Shown here: positions 13,201-20,547 of the stretch, piece by piece | Numbering within the stretch: the first letter of the stretch is position 1 | Layout: every line of letters starts with the position of its first letter | From: CAZGVV01 sp964529155 | GTDB lineage: Bacteria > Pseudomonadota > Alphaproteobacteria > Rickettsiales > SXRF01 | Direction of reading: 5' to 3' | NCBI GenBank assembly: GCA_964529155.1 | Contig: CAZGVV010000016.1 | Span: 1 to 32,514 of the forward strand | DNA length: 32,514 nucleotides | Translations under genes and position numbers: made by a program | Notes under the pieces: model-generated | Database searches by the model: none | What the model was told of the DNA's origin: nothing | The model's input: only the letters and a program-made list of their open reading frames with translations

Positions 13201-14739
13201 TTATGACGTGGCCGTTAACTCAATTTTCTTAAGCCCCGCTAACACACGCAGCTTGGAGAGCGCATTTAAATACGCCAATGCGCTTGCAACCAGTGTGTCT
13301 ACATTGCTGCCATGCCCATTGACCACGCGGTTTTCTTTTGTTTGTAAACGCACGCTCACTTCTGATTGCGCATCCGTTCCGGCGGTGATGGCGCTTACTT
13401 GATAGAGCATCAAGGTGGCTTCATGCGGCACCAGTGCGCCGATGGCATTGAATACAGCATCAATCGGGCCATTACCCTCCACGGTGGCGCGTCGCACTTC
13501 GCCGTCCAGACGTAGCGCTAACATCGCTGTTTGCGGGCCAACGGTGCCGCAGGTAACATGGAGCGATTCCAATTGAATGGCGTCGGCACGCGAAGACTCC
13601 GCATCCAGAAGCGCCAAAATATCTTCATCGAATACTTCTTTTTTGCGATCAGCCAATTCTTTGAAGCGGTGGAATGCTTCTTCAAATGTATTGTCGCCAA
13701 TGGCAATACCCAGCTCATTCACTTTCTCGCGGAATGCATGGCGGCCGGAATGTTTGCCCAGCACCAGATTATTGCGTGTCAGCCCAATGGATTCGGGTGT
13801 CATGATTTCATAGGTGCTGGCGTGCTTCAACATGCCGTCCTGATGGATGCCGGATTCATGCGCGAAAGCATTGGCGCCGACAATAGCTTTATTCACCTGT
13901 ACATGCGCGCCGGTGATGCCTTGCACCATTTTAGACAGCTTCATAATATGCGTGGCATCAATGCCCATGGTGTAGTTGAACAAATCGCGCCGTGTTTTGA
14001 TCGCCATCACCACTTCTTCCAGCGCTGTATTACCTGCGCGCTCGCCGATGCCGTTGATGGTGCATTCAATCTGCCGCGCGCCGTTTTGTACGGCGGCCAG
14101 CGCATTGGCGGTGGCCAGGCCCAAATCATTTTGGCAATGGGTGGAGATGATGACCTTATCAATGCCTGCCACGCGCTCGCGCAGCATGTTAATCAACGCG
14201 CCGTAATCTTCGGGCGTGGCATACCCCACGGTATCCGGCACGTTCAGCGTCGTGGCCCCGGCTTTGATGGCGGTTTCAAAGGCTTTACATAAATAATCCG
14301 GGTCTGAACGCGTGGCGTCCATGGCGGACCACTCTACGTCATCGGTGAAGCGCCGCGCGAAGCTCACCGAGTCACGGATGATCTCCAGCACCTGCTCACG
14401 CGTCAGGCGGAACTGATGTTGCAGGTGGATGTCGCTGGTGGAAATAAAGGTATGGATACGCTTACGCTTCGCCCCTGCCAGCGCTTCCGCCGCCCGCTCA
14501 ATATCGCTGTTTTTGGCGCGCGCCAGCGAGCAAATCACCGCATTCTTCGCCCGCCCGGCAATCGACCGCACGGCCTCAAAATCGCCATTGCTGGCCATGG
14601 CAAACCCGGCCTCGATTACATCCACACCCATCGCATCGAGCGCTTCCGCCACCATGAGCTTTTCATTTAAATTCATGGACATGCCGGGCGATTGTTCGCC
14701 GTCACGGAGGGTGGTGTCGAAAATGATGAGTTGGGTCAT
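13201..14739 (-). CDS. leuA: 2-isopropylmalate synthase
   Basis: LeuA condenses acetyl-CoA with 2-oxoisovalerate, the first committed step of leucine synthesis. The catalytic TIM barrel opens with IIFDTTLRDGEQSPG at 5-19. Metal-site and substrate motifs follow: STHCQNDLGLATANALAAVQNGA and INGIGERAGNTALEEVVMA, then HESGIHQDGMLK. The C-terminal part (about 390-505) is the allosteric dimerisation domain for leucine feedback, with GPIDAVFNAI and NGHGSNVDTLVASALAYLNAL. At 512 residues it is full length. No clear Shine-Dalgarno precedes the ATG. It follows the PIN toxin gene by 48 bases and lies apart from the ilv genes. Confidence 0.96.
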   Translation of the reverse strand: MTQLIIFDTTLRDGEQSPGMSMNLNEKLMVAEALDAMGVDVIEAGFAMASNGDFEAVRSIAGRAKNAVICSLARAKNSDIERAAEALAGAKRKRIHTFISTSDIHLQHQFRLTREQVLEIIRDSVSFARRFTDDVEWSAMDATRSDPDYLCKAFETAIKAGATTLNVPDTVGYATPEDYGALINMLRERVAGIDKVIISTHCQNDLGLATANALAAVQNGARQIECTINGIGERAGNTALEEVVMAIKTRRDLFNYTMGIDATHIMKLSKMVQGITGAHVQVNKAIVGANAFAHESGIHQDGMLKHASTYEIMTPESIGLTRNNLVLGKHSGRHAFREKVNELGIAIGDNTFEEAFHRFKELADRKKEVFDEDILALLDAESSRADAIQLESLHVTCGTVGPQTAMLALRLDGEVRRATVEGNGPIDAVFNAIGALVPHEATLMLYQVSAITAGTDAQSEVSVRLQTKENRVVNGHGSNVDTLVASALAYLNALSKLRVLAGLKKIELTATS

Positions 14740-14787
14740 AAAATGAGTGATAATCTGCCAGTTGTGAAGATAAGTAAGTTATTACGC

Positions 14788-15171
14788 TTAAGCGCCGATT
14801 ACCAGCGTTTTTACTGGATATTCGGCAAGCTGTTTGTCGCCGGTAATTAAGGTCAAGTGTTCGGTTTTTGCCTGAGCCACTAACATTCGGTCAAACGGAT
14901 CGCCGTGAAGGGTGGGCAGTGAACGTAATGTTTCCACATGTATTTCCGTGATGGGCAGGCAGTCAAATCCGAGCGTAGGGAGGCTGGTGAAGAAATGCTT
15001 AGGCAGGGAAAGCTTGCCCTTGGCCTGTTTAATAGATAATTCCCAGGGGGTAATTACACTATAATAGACCTCTTTCGTCGGGTCTTGCAGCATATGCAGC
15101 ACGGGAGCAGGCATCCGTGTGTTTTCCTGCCGGAACCACAGTAAGGCATTGCTATCCAGCAAATAGCTCAT
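14788..15171 (-). CDS. vapC: PIN-domain toxin (VapC type)
   Basis: This is a 127-residue PIN ribonuclease, the toxin half of a toxin-antitoxin pair that typically cleaves tRNA or rRNA. The four acidic positions expected for the metal site are present: D6 in LLDSNALLWF, E44 in TPWELSIKQAKGKL, D94 in HGDPFDRMLVAQA and D112 in LTLITGDKQLAEYP. This pattern is the PIN subgroup usually paired with Phd-type antitoxins. The ATG overlaps the antitoxin stop by four bases (15168-15171), the usual coupled arrangement. No residue needed for activity appears lost. Confidence 0.93.
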   Translation of the reverse strand: MSYLLDSNALLWFRQENTRMPAPVLHMLQDPTKEVYYSVITPWELSIKQAKGKLSLPKHFFTSLPTLGFDCLPITEIHVETLRSLPTLHGDPFDRMLVAQAKTEHLTLITGDKQLAEYPVKTLVIGA

Positions 15172-15413
15172 CGGTTGAATTTGTCTTCATCGGGGAAAAA
15201 CCATGCATCCGGCATTGGTTCGTCAAAATTGTCGGGGATGGTTAGCGTGCCTTTCATATCCCCTGAAACCCGCTTTTTTAGCTTCGGAGGCGCACCCAGC
15301 AACGCCACAGGCTTGCCATTATTGGTAATAATAACCTCCTCACCTGCCTCAATTTTCTTAATCAGGCGGGAGAGGTGGGTTTTAGCTTCGTGAATGGATA
15401 CGCGCTGGTGCAT
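15168..15413 (-). CDS. Phd/YefM-family antitoxin
   Basis: The 81-residue protein begins with the Phd/YefM DNA-binding fold: VSIHEAKTHLSRLIKKIEAGEEVIITNNGKPVALL at 5-39. An acidic, proline-rich tail follows (about 55-81, DNFDEPMPDAWFFPDEDKF) that would wrap the PIN toxin. It heads the operon with vapC. It should autorepress: its promoter contains the direct repeat AACTTAGC-T-AACTTAGC between the -35 and -10. The -10 ends six bases before the ATG and there is no Shine-Dalgarno, so the mRNA may be leaderless. Confidence 0.92.
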   Translation of the reverse strand: MHQRVSIHEAKTHLSRLIKKIEAGEEVIITNNGKPVALLGAPPKLKKRVSGDMKGTLTIPDNFDEPMPDAWFFPDEDKFNR

Positions 15414-15419
15414 GTAACC

Positions 15420-15448
15420 AGTATGGCTAAGTTAGCTAAGTTTGTCAA
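15420..15448 (-). promoter_or_regulatory. Promoter and likely operator of the Phd/PIN operon
   Basis: On the minus strand a perfect TTGACA (15448-15443), a 17-base spacer and CATACT (15425-15420) are seen. The spacer holds two direct copies of AACTTAGC one base apart, with the palindrome TTAGCTAA across their junction. The predicted +1 falls on the first base of the antitoxin ATG. Confidence 0.75.
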
Positions 15449-15457
15449 GAAAGTCGT

Positions 15458-15500
15458 GGTTGCGAGCAGGGTAAACTACTCGCAACCCGCAACTCGCAAC
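15458..15500. repeat. Hairpin plus three 7-base repeats
   Basis: GGTTGCGAG (15458-15466) and CTCGCAACC (15479-15487) form a perfect 9-base stem with a 12-base loop. The right arm continues as three near-copies of a 7-base unit (CGCAACC, CGCAACT, CGCAACT) up to the TAG of the 410-residue gene. It is likely a terminator, and by the insertion argument may have been the original ilvC terminator. Confidence 0.65.
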
Positions 15501-16732
15501 TAATTCTTCGCCTTATCCACCAGCTTGTATTTATATTCTAAAGTACCTGAACCTTCACATACTGGAAGATAAAGGAAATCGTCAGCTTGTATAATGATCT
15601 CATGATTAAGAGCCAATCCAACAGGAATCATCCATTTCCAACAGTTTTTATTCGCTACCCACGCAATATTTTCATTAATAGCTCTTTCTTCTAATTTTTG
15701 AGTAAGTGCTTGTTCTAGCCTATCAAGCCAATCGCAAAAATCATTTAAAATATTTCGTAAGGATTCAAACAAGTATATAATGCGTTCCTCTGGGTCTTGA
15801 GGCTTTTCAGAATTTTTGAGTTCTTCTATAAGGCTCTTATAAGTTTTGAGTGGGTTGTTGTGAGGCAATATTGGAGTTTGTTCCCTTGCATCCTTTAGCA
15901 GCTCTTCAAGCTTGTCTGGTTGATATTTCTTATGCCCCTTTATGCTGGCAGTGAGTTCCTTGGAAAATTTCTTTTTATCATCAAAGTATTGCCCTAGGGT
16001 TCCATTTTTTCCTACCCCCAATGCCTTATTGATTGCTATTGCTGCGTGTTGCCTTTGAGTGGAAGCCACTTCCTCTGCAAACATTGCATCTATAAATTTA
16101 CTCACCTGAAACTCAAAAGAATCTTCTATAAAATATCTAATTATTCCCATAATAAGTATTTTAGATTCGTCATCCTTTTGCTCACCTTGAAAGTTAATAT
16201 TATCAGGATAGTGAATTAGTCTTTGTCTAATGCCTGTGTAAGGAGCAAGTGCTAATTTCCACCAAGATTCATTATTTTCTAATTCTTTAAGTAGCTCTCT
16301 AACATTTGAAAACTTATCTGCTTCGCTTATTACATGAGTTTTAAAGCTATATCTTTTGGGAATACTTTCGCCATAAATATAGCGAATAAGCTTCCCGATA
16401 TTATCAGTTAATATGCTGAGGTAATTAAATAATGAATAAGTAGCCATTTCTGCTTTTTGTTGATTTAAAAATGCTGTGTGCAATGCAATTCCCGAATTAT
16501 AAAGTTTTTCTAATTCGAGAGAGGCTTCTTGCAGAAGTTCTAATGAGAAAAGAAATTTTTGTGCTATCTGACGATTATGAAATTCAAGCTGATGAATGTC
16601 CTTATTATCTGGATTAAAAATAGTAATATCATTGAATAAATGGTGTATTCCAAAAAGAAAAAAAGGAACGCCGGATTTAAGATAATCCGGCGTTCCTTTT
16701 TCCCAGCGGAATAAACCATGCCGTTTTGGCAT
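15500..16732 (-). CDS. Large hypothetical protein inserted behind ilvC, HEPN-like motif
   Basis: I do not recognise this 410-residue protein. It is predicted mostly helical and soluble. Residues 95-120 (MATYSLFNYLSILTDNIGKL) and 195-215 are long helices. R169-x4-H174 (GIRQRLIHYPDN) matches the R-x4-6-H motif of HEPN ribonucleases, which are frequent in toxin and phage-defence systems; this is suggestive only. The last eight residues, KLVDKAKN, equal the C-terminus of IlvC, although eight of the nine final codons, stop included, differ. The body is markedly AT-rich. The ATG lies three bases after the ilvC stop inside a small ATGCC/GGCAT stem, without a clear Shine-Dalgarno. Codons 11-24 form a perfect terminator-like hairpin, so the true start or expression is uncertain. 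Confidence 0.75.
   Translation of the reverse strand: MPKRHGLFRWEKGTPDYLKSGVPFFLFGIHHLFNDITIFNPDNKDIHQLEFHNRQIAQKFLFSLELLQEASLELEKLYNSGIALHTAFLNQQKAEMATYSLFNYLSILTDNIGKLIRYIYGESIPKRYSFKTHVISEADKFSNVRELLKELENNESWWKLALAPYTGIRQRLIHYPDNINFQGEQKDDESKILIMGIIRYFIEDSFEFQVSKFIDAMFAEEVASTQRQHAAIAINKALGVGKNGTLGQYFDDKKKFSKELTASIKGHKKYQPDKLEELLKDAREQTPILPHNNPLKTYKSLIEELKNSEKPQDPEERIIYLFESLRNILNDFCDWLDRLEQALTQKLEERAINENIAWVANKNCWKWMIPVGLALNHEIIIQADDFLYLPVCEGSGTLEYKYKLVDKAKN
16660..16701. terminator. Perfect 18-bp bidirectional terminator hairpin inside an ORF
   Basis: Positions 16660-16677 and 16684-16701 are perfect reverse complements (core GGAACGCCGGATT) with loop TAAGAT. On the minus strand the hairpin is followed by TTTTTTTC, a strong intrinsic terminator 35 bases after the ilvC stop. 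On the plus strand it is followed by a short T-run. It overlaps codons 11-24 of the 410-residue frame. Confidence 0.8.
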
Positions 16733-16735
16733 AGT

Positions 16736-17755
16736 TTAGTTTTTAGCTTTATCGACTAATTTATTCTTCGCAATCCACGGCATCATGTCGCGCAGTTTTG
16801 CGCCCACTTCTTCGATCGGGTGGTCGGCGCTTAGGCGGCGGGTGGCTTTGAAGCTGGGTTTGCCGGCTTTGTTTTCCAGCATCCAGTCGCGTGCGAATTT
16901 GCCGGTTTGGATGTCGGTGAGCACGCGCTTCATTTCCTTTTTGGTTTCCTCGGTCACGATGCGTGGGCCGGTGACATAATCACCGTATTCGGCAGTGTTG
17001 GAGATGGAGTAGCGCATGTTGGCGATGCCGCCCTCATAGATCAAATCGATGATGAGTTTGCATTCATGCAAGCATTCAAAATACGCCATTTCCGGCGCGT
17101 AACCGGCTTCCACCAGCGTTTCAAACCCGGCTTGAATCAAATGCGACAACCCGCCGCACAGCACTACCTGCTCGCCGAATAAATCCGTTTCGCACTCTTC
17201 TTTAAACGTGGTTTCAATAATGCCCGAACGTCCGCCGCCCACGGCGCTGGCATAGGCCAAGGCGAGTTCCAGGGCGTTGCCGGAAGCATTTTGCTGGATG
17301 GCCACCAGGCACGGCACGCCGCCGCCTTTGGCGTATTCGGAACGCACGGTGTGGCCAGGGCCTTTGGGGGCTACCATCCATACGTCCATGTCAGCGCGCG
17401 GTTCGATCAATCCGAAATGGATATTGAATCCATGTGCAAACACCAGGCTTGCGCCTTGCGCGATGTGGGGTGCGATGTCGTTGGTGTAGATTTCCGCCTG
17501 CAATTCGTCAGGCGTCAGCATCATCACCACATCGGCCCATGCTGCGCATTCGGCAGGGGTCATCACTTCGAATTTCGCGGCCTTGGCTTTGGCGACGCTG
17601 ATGGAATCGGCGCGCAGGCCGATGCGGATGTCCTTGCACCCGGAATCCCGCAAATTCGCCGCATGCGCATGCCCTTGGCTGCCATAGCCGATGATGGCGA
17701 TTTTTTTGTTTTTGATGAGCTTGAGGTCAGCATCGGTATCGTAGTAGACGCGCAT
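16736..17755 (-). CDS. ilvC: Ketol-acid reductoisomerase
   Basis: IlvC converts acetolactate or acetohydroxybutyrate to the dihydroxy acid with NADPH and magnesium, the second step of valine and isoleucine synthesis. From the ATG at 17755 (MRVYYDTDADLKLI), with AAGGGA upstream, it has 339 residues, the class I length. The nucleotide-binding loop is IAIIGYGSQGHAHAANLRDSG. KGPGHTVRSEY, FKEECETDLFGEQVVLCGG and ECLHECKLIIDLIYEGG carry the metal and substrate residues. A GTG five codons upstream is less likely. The last nine codons, stop included, are AT-rich synonyms of those ending the next gene, suggesting that the original 3' end was replaced by an insertion. Confidence 0.96.
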   Translation of the reverse strand: MRVYYDTDADLKLIKNKKIAIIGYGSQGHAHAANLRDSGCKDIRIGLRADSISVAKAKAAKFEVMTPAECAAWADVVMMLTPDELQAEIYTNDIAPHIAQGASLVFAHGFNIHFGLIEPRADMDVWMVAPKGPGHTVRSEYAKGGGVPCLVAIQQNASGNALELALAYASAVGGGRSGIIETTFKEECETDLFGEQVVLCGGLSHLIQAGFETLVEAGYAPEMAYFECLHECKLIIDLIYEGGIANMRYSISNTAEYGDYVTGPRIVTEETKKEMKRVLTDIQTGKFARDWMLENKAGKPSFKATRRLSADHPIEEVGAKLRDMMPWIAKNKLVDKAKN

Positions 17756-17773
17756 GAATAGTCCCTTCACTGA

Positions 17774-17850
17774 TGATCAGATGATCCGATGATCGGATGA
17801 TCCGTGTTGTGTTAATGATGATCGGATTATCGGATCATCTCATTATCGTC
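17774..17850. repeat. 8-base tandem repeats between ilvN and ilvC
   Basis: Four units, TGATCAGA, TGATCCGA, TGATCGGA and TGATCCGT, run from 17774 to 17805. After 13 other bases come TGATCGGA, TTATCGGA, TCATCTCA and TTATCGTC at 17819-17850. The unit length equals that of the arrays around the four-helix-bundle gene. They fill the ilvN-ilvC gap and can form several small dyads. Confidence 0.75.
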
Positions 17851-17852
17851 AA

Positions 17853-18392
17853 TTAAATCCCGTCTTTCCCCCGCGCCATGGCCGCAACACCCGTCCGGCA
17901 GATTTCGATTAGGCCGAGGGGTTGCATATGGTGCAGAAAATCATCGATTTTCTCACTCGTGCCGGTGAGTTCAAAGACGAAACTCTCCGGCGTGGAATCC
18001 AGTATCCGGGCGCGGAACATGTCGGCGATGCGCAAGACTTCCGTGCGCATGTCGCCGGTGCCGCGCATTTTTACCAGCGCCAGCTCACGCTCCACGTGTG
18101 AGCCTTCCACAGTCAGATCATGGACTTTATAGACCGGAACCATCTTTTCCAGCAATTTGCGTATTTGCTCAATTACCATGGTTGTTCCGGAGGTTACGAT
18201 GGTGATGCGCGAGTATTTTTTCTCGTGTTCCACCTCAGCCACGGTGAGCGACTCAATGTTATACCCCCGCCCGGAAAACAACCCGATCACCCGCGCCAGC
18301 ACGCCGAATTCATTATCCACCAACACCGCAAACGTATGCCGCGCGGGCGCTTCGTGGGTGTCGGGGATATCGTATACGATGTCGAGGGTCAT
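17853..18392 (-). CDS. ilvN: Acetolactate synthase small subunit
   Basis: This is the regulatory subunit of acetohydroxyacid synthase, binding valine through its ACT domain and activating IlvB. HTFAVLVDNEFGVLARVIGLFSGRGYNIESLTV at 19-51 is the ACT signature. SRITIVTSGTTMVIEQIRKLLEKMVPVYKVHDL follows, and the C-terminal domain is complete. The 179 residues include about 17 extra at the N-terminus compared with the E. coli protein. The ATG overlaps the ilvB stop (ATGA), so the two subunits are coupled. Confidence 0.95.
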   Translation of the reverse strand: MTLDIVYDIPDTHEAPARHTFAVLVDNEFGVLARVIGLFSGRGYNIESLTVAEVEHEKKYSRITIVTSGTTMVIEQIRKLLEKMVPVYKVHDLTVEGSHVERELALVKMRGTGDMRTEVLRIADMFRARILDSTPESFVFELTGTSEKIDDFLHHMQPLGLIEICRTGVAAMARGKDGI

Positions 18393-20149
18393 AATAAATC
18401 CTTCGTCTTCATCTCCGGCGCTTTTTCCTGTGGGCCGAGTAGCAGCTCATAATGCGCCGCGCCTGCCGGGATCATGGGGTAGACGTTTTCCTTGGGGTCT
18501 ACGTGCATATCCACCAACACGGGGCCATCAATTGCTAGCATTTTCTTAATGACTTCGTCAACGTCGTTGACCGAAGTAGCGCGCAGGCCGGTGATGCCGT
18601 AAGCCTCTGCTAATTTTACGAAATCGGGCAAGGAATCCATGTAGGACTCGGAGTAGCGATTGCCGTGGAACATCTCCTGCCATTGGCGCACCATGCCCAT
18701 GTAGTGATTGTTTAATATAAAAATTTTAACCGGTAAGCGGTATTGGGCGGCGGTGGAAAGTTCCTGGATGTTCATCATGAACGATGCTTCACCGGTGACG
18801 CACACGGTGAGCGCGTCCGGGTGAGCGATTTGCACGCCGATGGCGGCGGGGAAGCCATAGCCCATGGTTCCCAATCCTCCACTGGTCATCCAGCGGTTAG
18901 GTTTGTCGAAATGCAGGAACTGCGCCGACCACATCTGGTGTTGGCCGACATCGGTGGTGATGTAAGTATCACGGCCACTTTCACGGGTGAGGGCATCCAG
19001 ACGGGCGAGGGCATGCTGGGGTTTGATGACATCGCCGGTTTGCGCGTAGGAAAAGCTTTTTTTGGCGCGCCAGCCTTCAATTTTCTGCCGCCAGGGCCCG
19101 AGGTCCGGGCCTTTAGGTTGTTGTTTCCACTGCGCCAGCATGTCGCGCACCACATTGCCTGCGTCGCCGACGATGGGTACATGCACGCGGACGTTTTTAT
19201 TGATGGAGGAGGGGTCAATATCCACCTGGATTTTGCGGGAATGTTTGGAAAATGCATCCAAGCGTCCGGTGACGCGGTCATCAAATCGCGCGCCGATAGC
19301 GATCATCACATCGCATTCGGCCATACACATATTGGCTTCAAGCGAGCCGTGCATGCCCAGCATGCCGAGGAATTGTGGATCAGATGCGGGGTATGCGCCA
19401 AGGCCCATGAGTGTGGTGGTGCACGGGAAGCCGGTGGCGCGGATGAGTTCGGTGAGCGTGGCGCAGGCTTCCGGCCCGGCATTGATGATGCCGCCACCGA
19501 CATAAAATACCGGGCGTTCGGCATGTTGCATCATGCTAATGGCGCGCGCGATGAGTTCCGGTGCGCCTTCAGTTTTTACTGTATAGGAGGCGCGCGTCGC
19601 ATGAATTTTTCCGCCATATTCGGCAGCCTGGTTCATGAGGTTTTTGGGTAGATCGATCACCACCGGCCCCGGCCTTCCGGTGCGGGCGATGTGGAATGCT
19701 TCGTGAATGGTTGGCGCGATGTCGGCGGCATTTTTCACCAGGTAATTATATTTAGTACAAGAGCGCGTGATGCCGGTGGTATCTGCTTCCTGAAACGCGT
19801 CGGAGCCAATCAAATGGGTGGGTACCTGGCCGGTTAGGCAAACCAGCGGAATGGAGTCCATCAACGCATCGGTGAGGCCGGTGACGGCATTGGTTGCGCC
19901 GGGGCCAGAGGTGACGAGCACCACGCCCACCCGCCCGGTCGAGCGCGCATACCCTTCCGCCGCATGGGTGGCGGCTTGCTCATGGCGCACCAAAATATGG
20001 CGCAGCCGATTTTGGCGGAAAATGGCATCATAAATAGGAAGTACCGCCCCGCCAGGGTAGCCAAATATGACGTCCACGTCTTCAGCCAGTAAGGCTTTAA
20101 CGATGACATCGGCGCCGGTGAGGGGGGGGGTGGGGGTAGGTGCTGACAT
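18389..20149 (-). CDS. ilvB: Acetolactate synthase large subunit
   Basis: This thiamine-diphosphate enzyme joins two pyruvates (or pyruvate and 2-oxobutyrate) at the start of branched-chain amino acid synthesis. VDVIFGYPGGAVLPIYDAI and RHEQAATHAAEGYAR, with catalytic Glu57, are intact, as is GPGATNAVTGL. The cofactor motif reads GEASFMMNIQEL...NN, with GEA where many families have GDG; this variant is, as I recall, usual in alphaproteobacteria. At 586 residues it is full length. Codons 5-9 contain a run of nine C (plus-strand G at 20122-20130), a possible slippage site. It follows the Doc-like gene by 14 bases and overlaps ilvN. Confidence 0.96.
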   Translation of the reverse strand: MSAPTPTPPLTGADVIVKALLAEDVDVIFGYPGGAVLPIYDAIFRQNRLRHILVRHEQAATHAAEGYARSTGRVGVVLVTSGPGATNAVTGLTDALMDSIPLVCLTGQVPTHLIGSDAFQEADTTGITRSCTKYNYLVKNAADIAPTIHEAFHIARTGRPGPVVIDLPKNLMNQAAEYGGKIHATRASYTVKTEGAPELIARAISMMQHAERPVFYVGGGIINAGPEACATLTELIRATGFPCTTTLMGLGAYPASDPQFLGMLGMHGSLEANMCMAECDVMIAIGARFDDRVTGRLDAFSKHSRKIQVDIDPSSINKNVRVHVPIVGDAGNVVRDMLAQWKQQPKGPDLGPWRQKIEGWRAKKSFSYAQTGDVIKPQHALARLDALTRESGRDTYITTDVGQHQMWSAQFLHFDKPNRWMTSGGLGTMGYGFPAAIGVQIAHPDALTVCVTGEASFMMNIQELSTAAQYRLPVKIFILNNHYMGMVRQWQEMFHGNRYSESYMDSLPDFVKLAEAYGITGLRATSVNDVDEVIKKMLAIDGPVLVDMHVDPKENVYPMIPAGAAHYELLLGPQEKAPEMKTKDLL

Positions 20150-20163
20150 GAGTTACACTGAGT

Positions 20164-20547
20164 TTAGGTTAAGGATAACGGTTGTGCATGCTGGCGTAAG
20201 AATGGTTCAATCGTTTTCATTTCAAAAGTATGTTTTTCAAACATTCCCATTATCCAAGCATAGATAATTTCGCTGGAAACACCTAGTCGGTAATGATTAA
20301 TACGTAAAAAAACATCCATTGCAGCAAAGGGGGCTCGTTTATTTCCGTCAATAAAGGGGCGATTAAGGGCTAAACTTTCCAATAATGCCGCAGCTTTTTC
20401 AATAATATCAGTATAATAGCCGGTTTTAGGTCGAAATACGGCTGATTCCAACGCCCCTGCATCCCGGAGTCCAGGACTTCCGCCATAACGCTTGACTAAA
20501 ACAGCGCGCAGGCCAACTACATCGGCAACGGTTAAGTAATCCGTCAT
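20164..20547 (-). CDS. doc: Doc/Fic-family toxin with altered active site
   Basis: The 127-residue protein matches the death-on-curing branch of the Fic fold: RYGGSPGLRDAGALESAVFRP at 20-40, EKAAALLESLALN, and the core RPFIDGNKRAPFAAMDVFLRIN at 63-84. Doc toxins phosphorylate EF-Tu using the motif H-x-F-x-D-x-N-K-R. Here the histidine position is Arg63 (CGC; a single change from CAC), and the usual Thr-Ala after NKR is Ala-Pro. It may therefore be inactive or altered. The ATG directly abuts the antitoxin stop. The gene lies between miaA and ilvB, so transcription may run on into the ilv genes. Confidence 0.88.
   Translation of the reverse strand: MTDYLTVADVVGLRAVLVKRYGGSPGLRDAGALESAVFRPKTGYYTDIIEKAAALLESLALNRPFIDGNKRAPFAAMDVFLRINHYRLGVSSEIIYAWIMGMFEKHTFEMKTIEPFLRQHAQPLSLT

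Noticed and set aside
15414..15500. CRISPR-like short repeats
   Set aside because: The units are 7 bases, contiguous and only three copies, with no spacers. No CRISPR array was seen anywhere in the window.
17774..17850. Attenuator or leader peptide for ilvC
   Set aside because: The gap holds 8-base tandem repeats with no branched-chain codon-rich leader frame and no clear terminator/antiterminator pair.
20150..20163. Leader or attenuator for the ilvB operon
   Set aside because: Only 14 bases separate the Doc-like gene from ilvB, too little for a leader.
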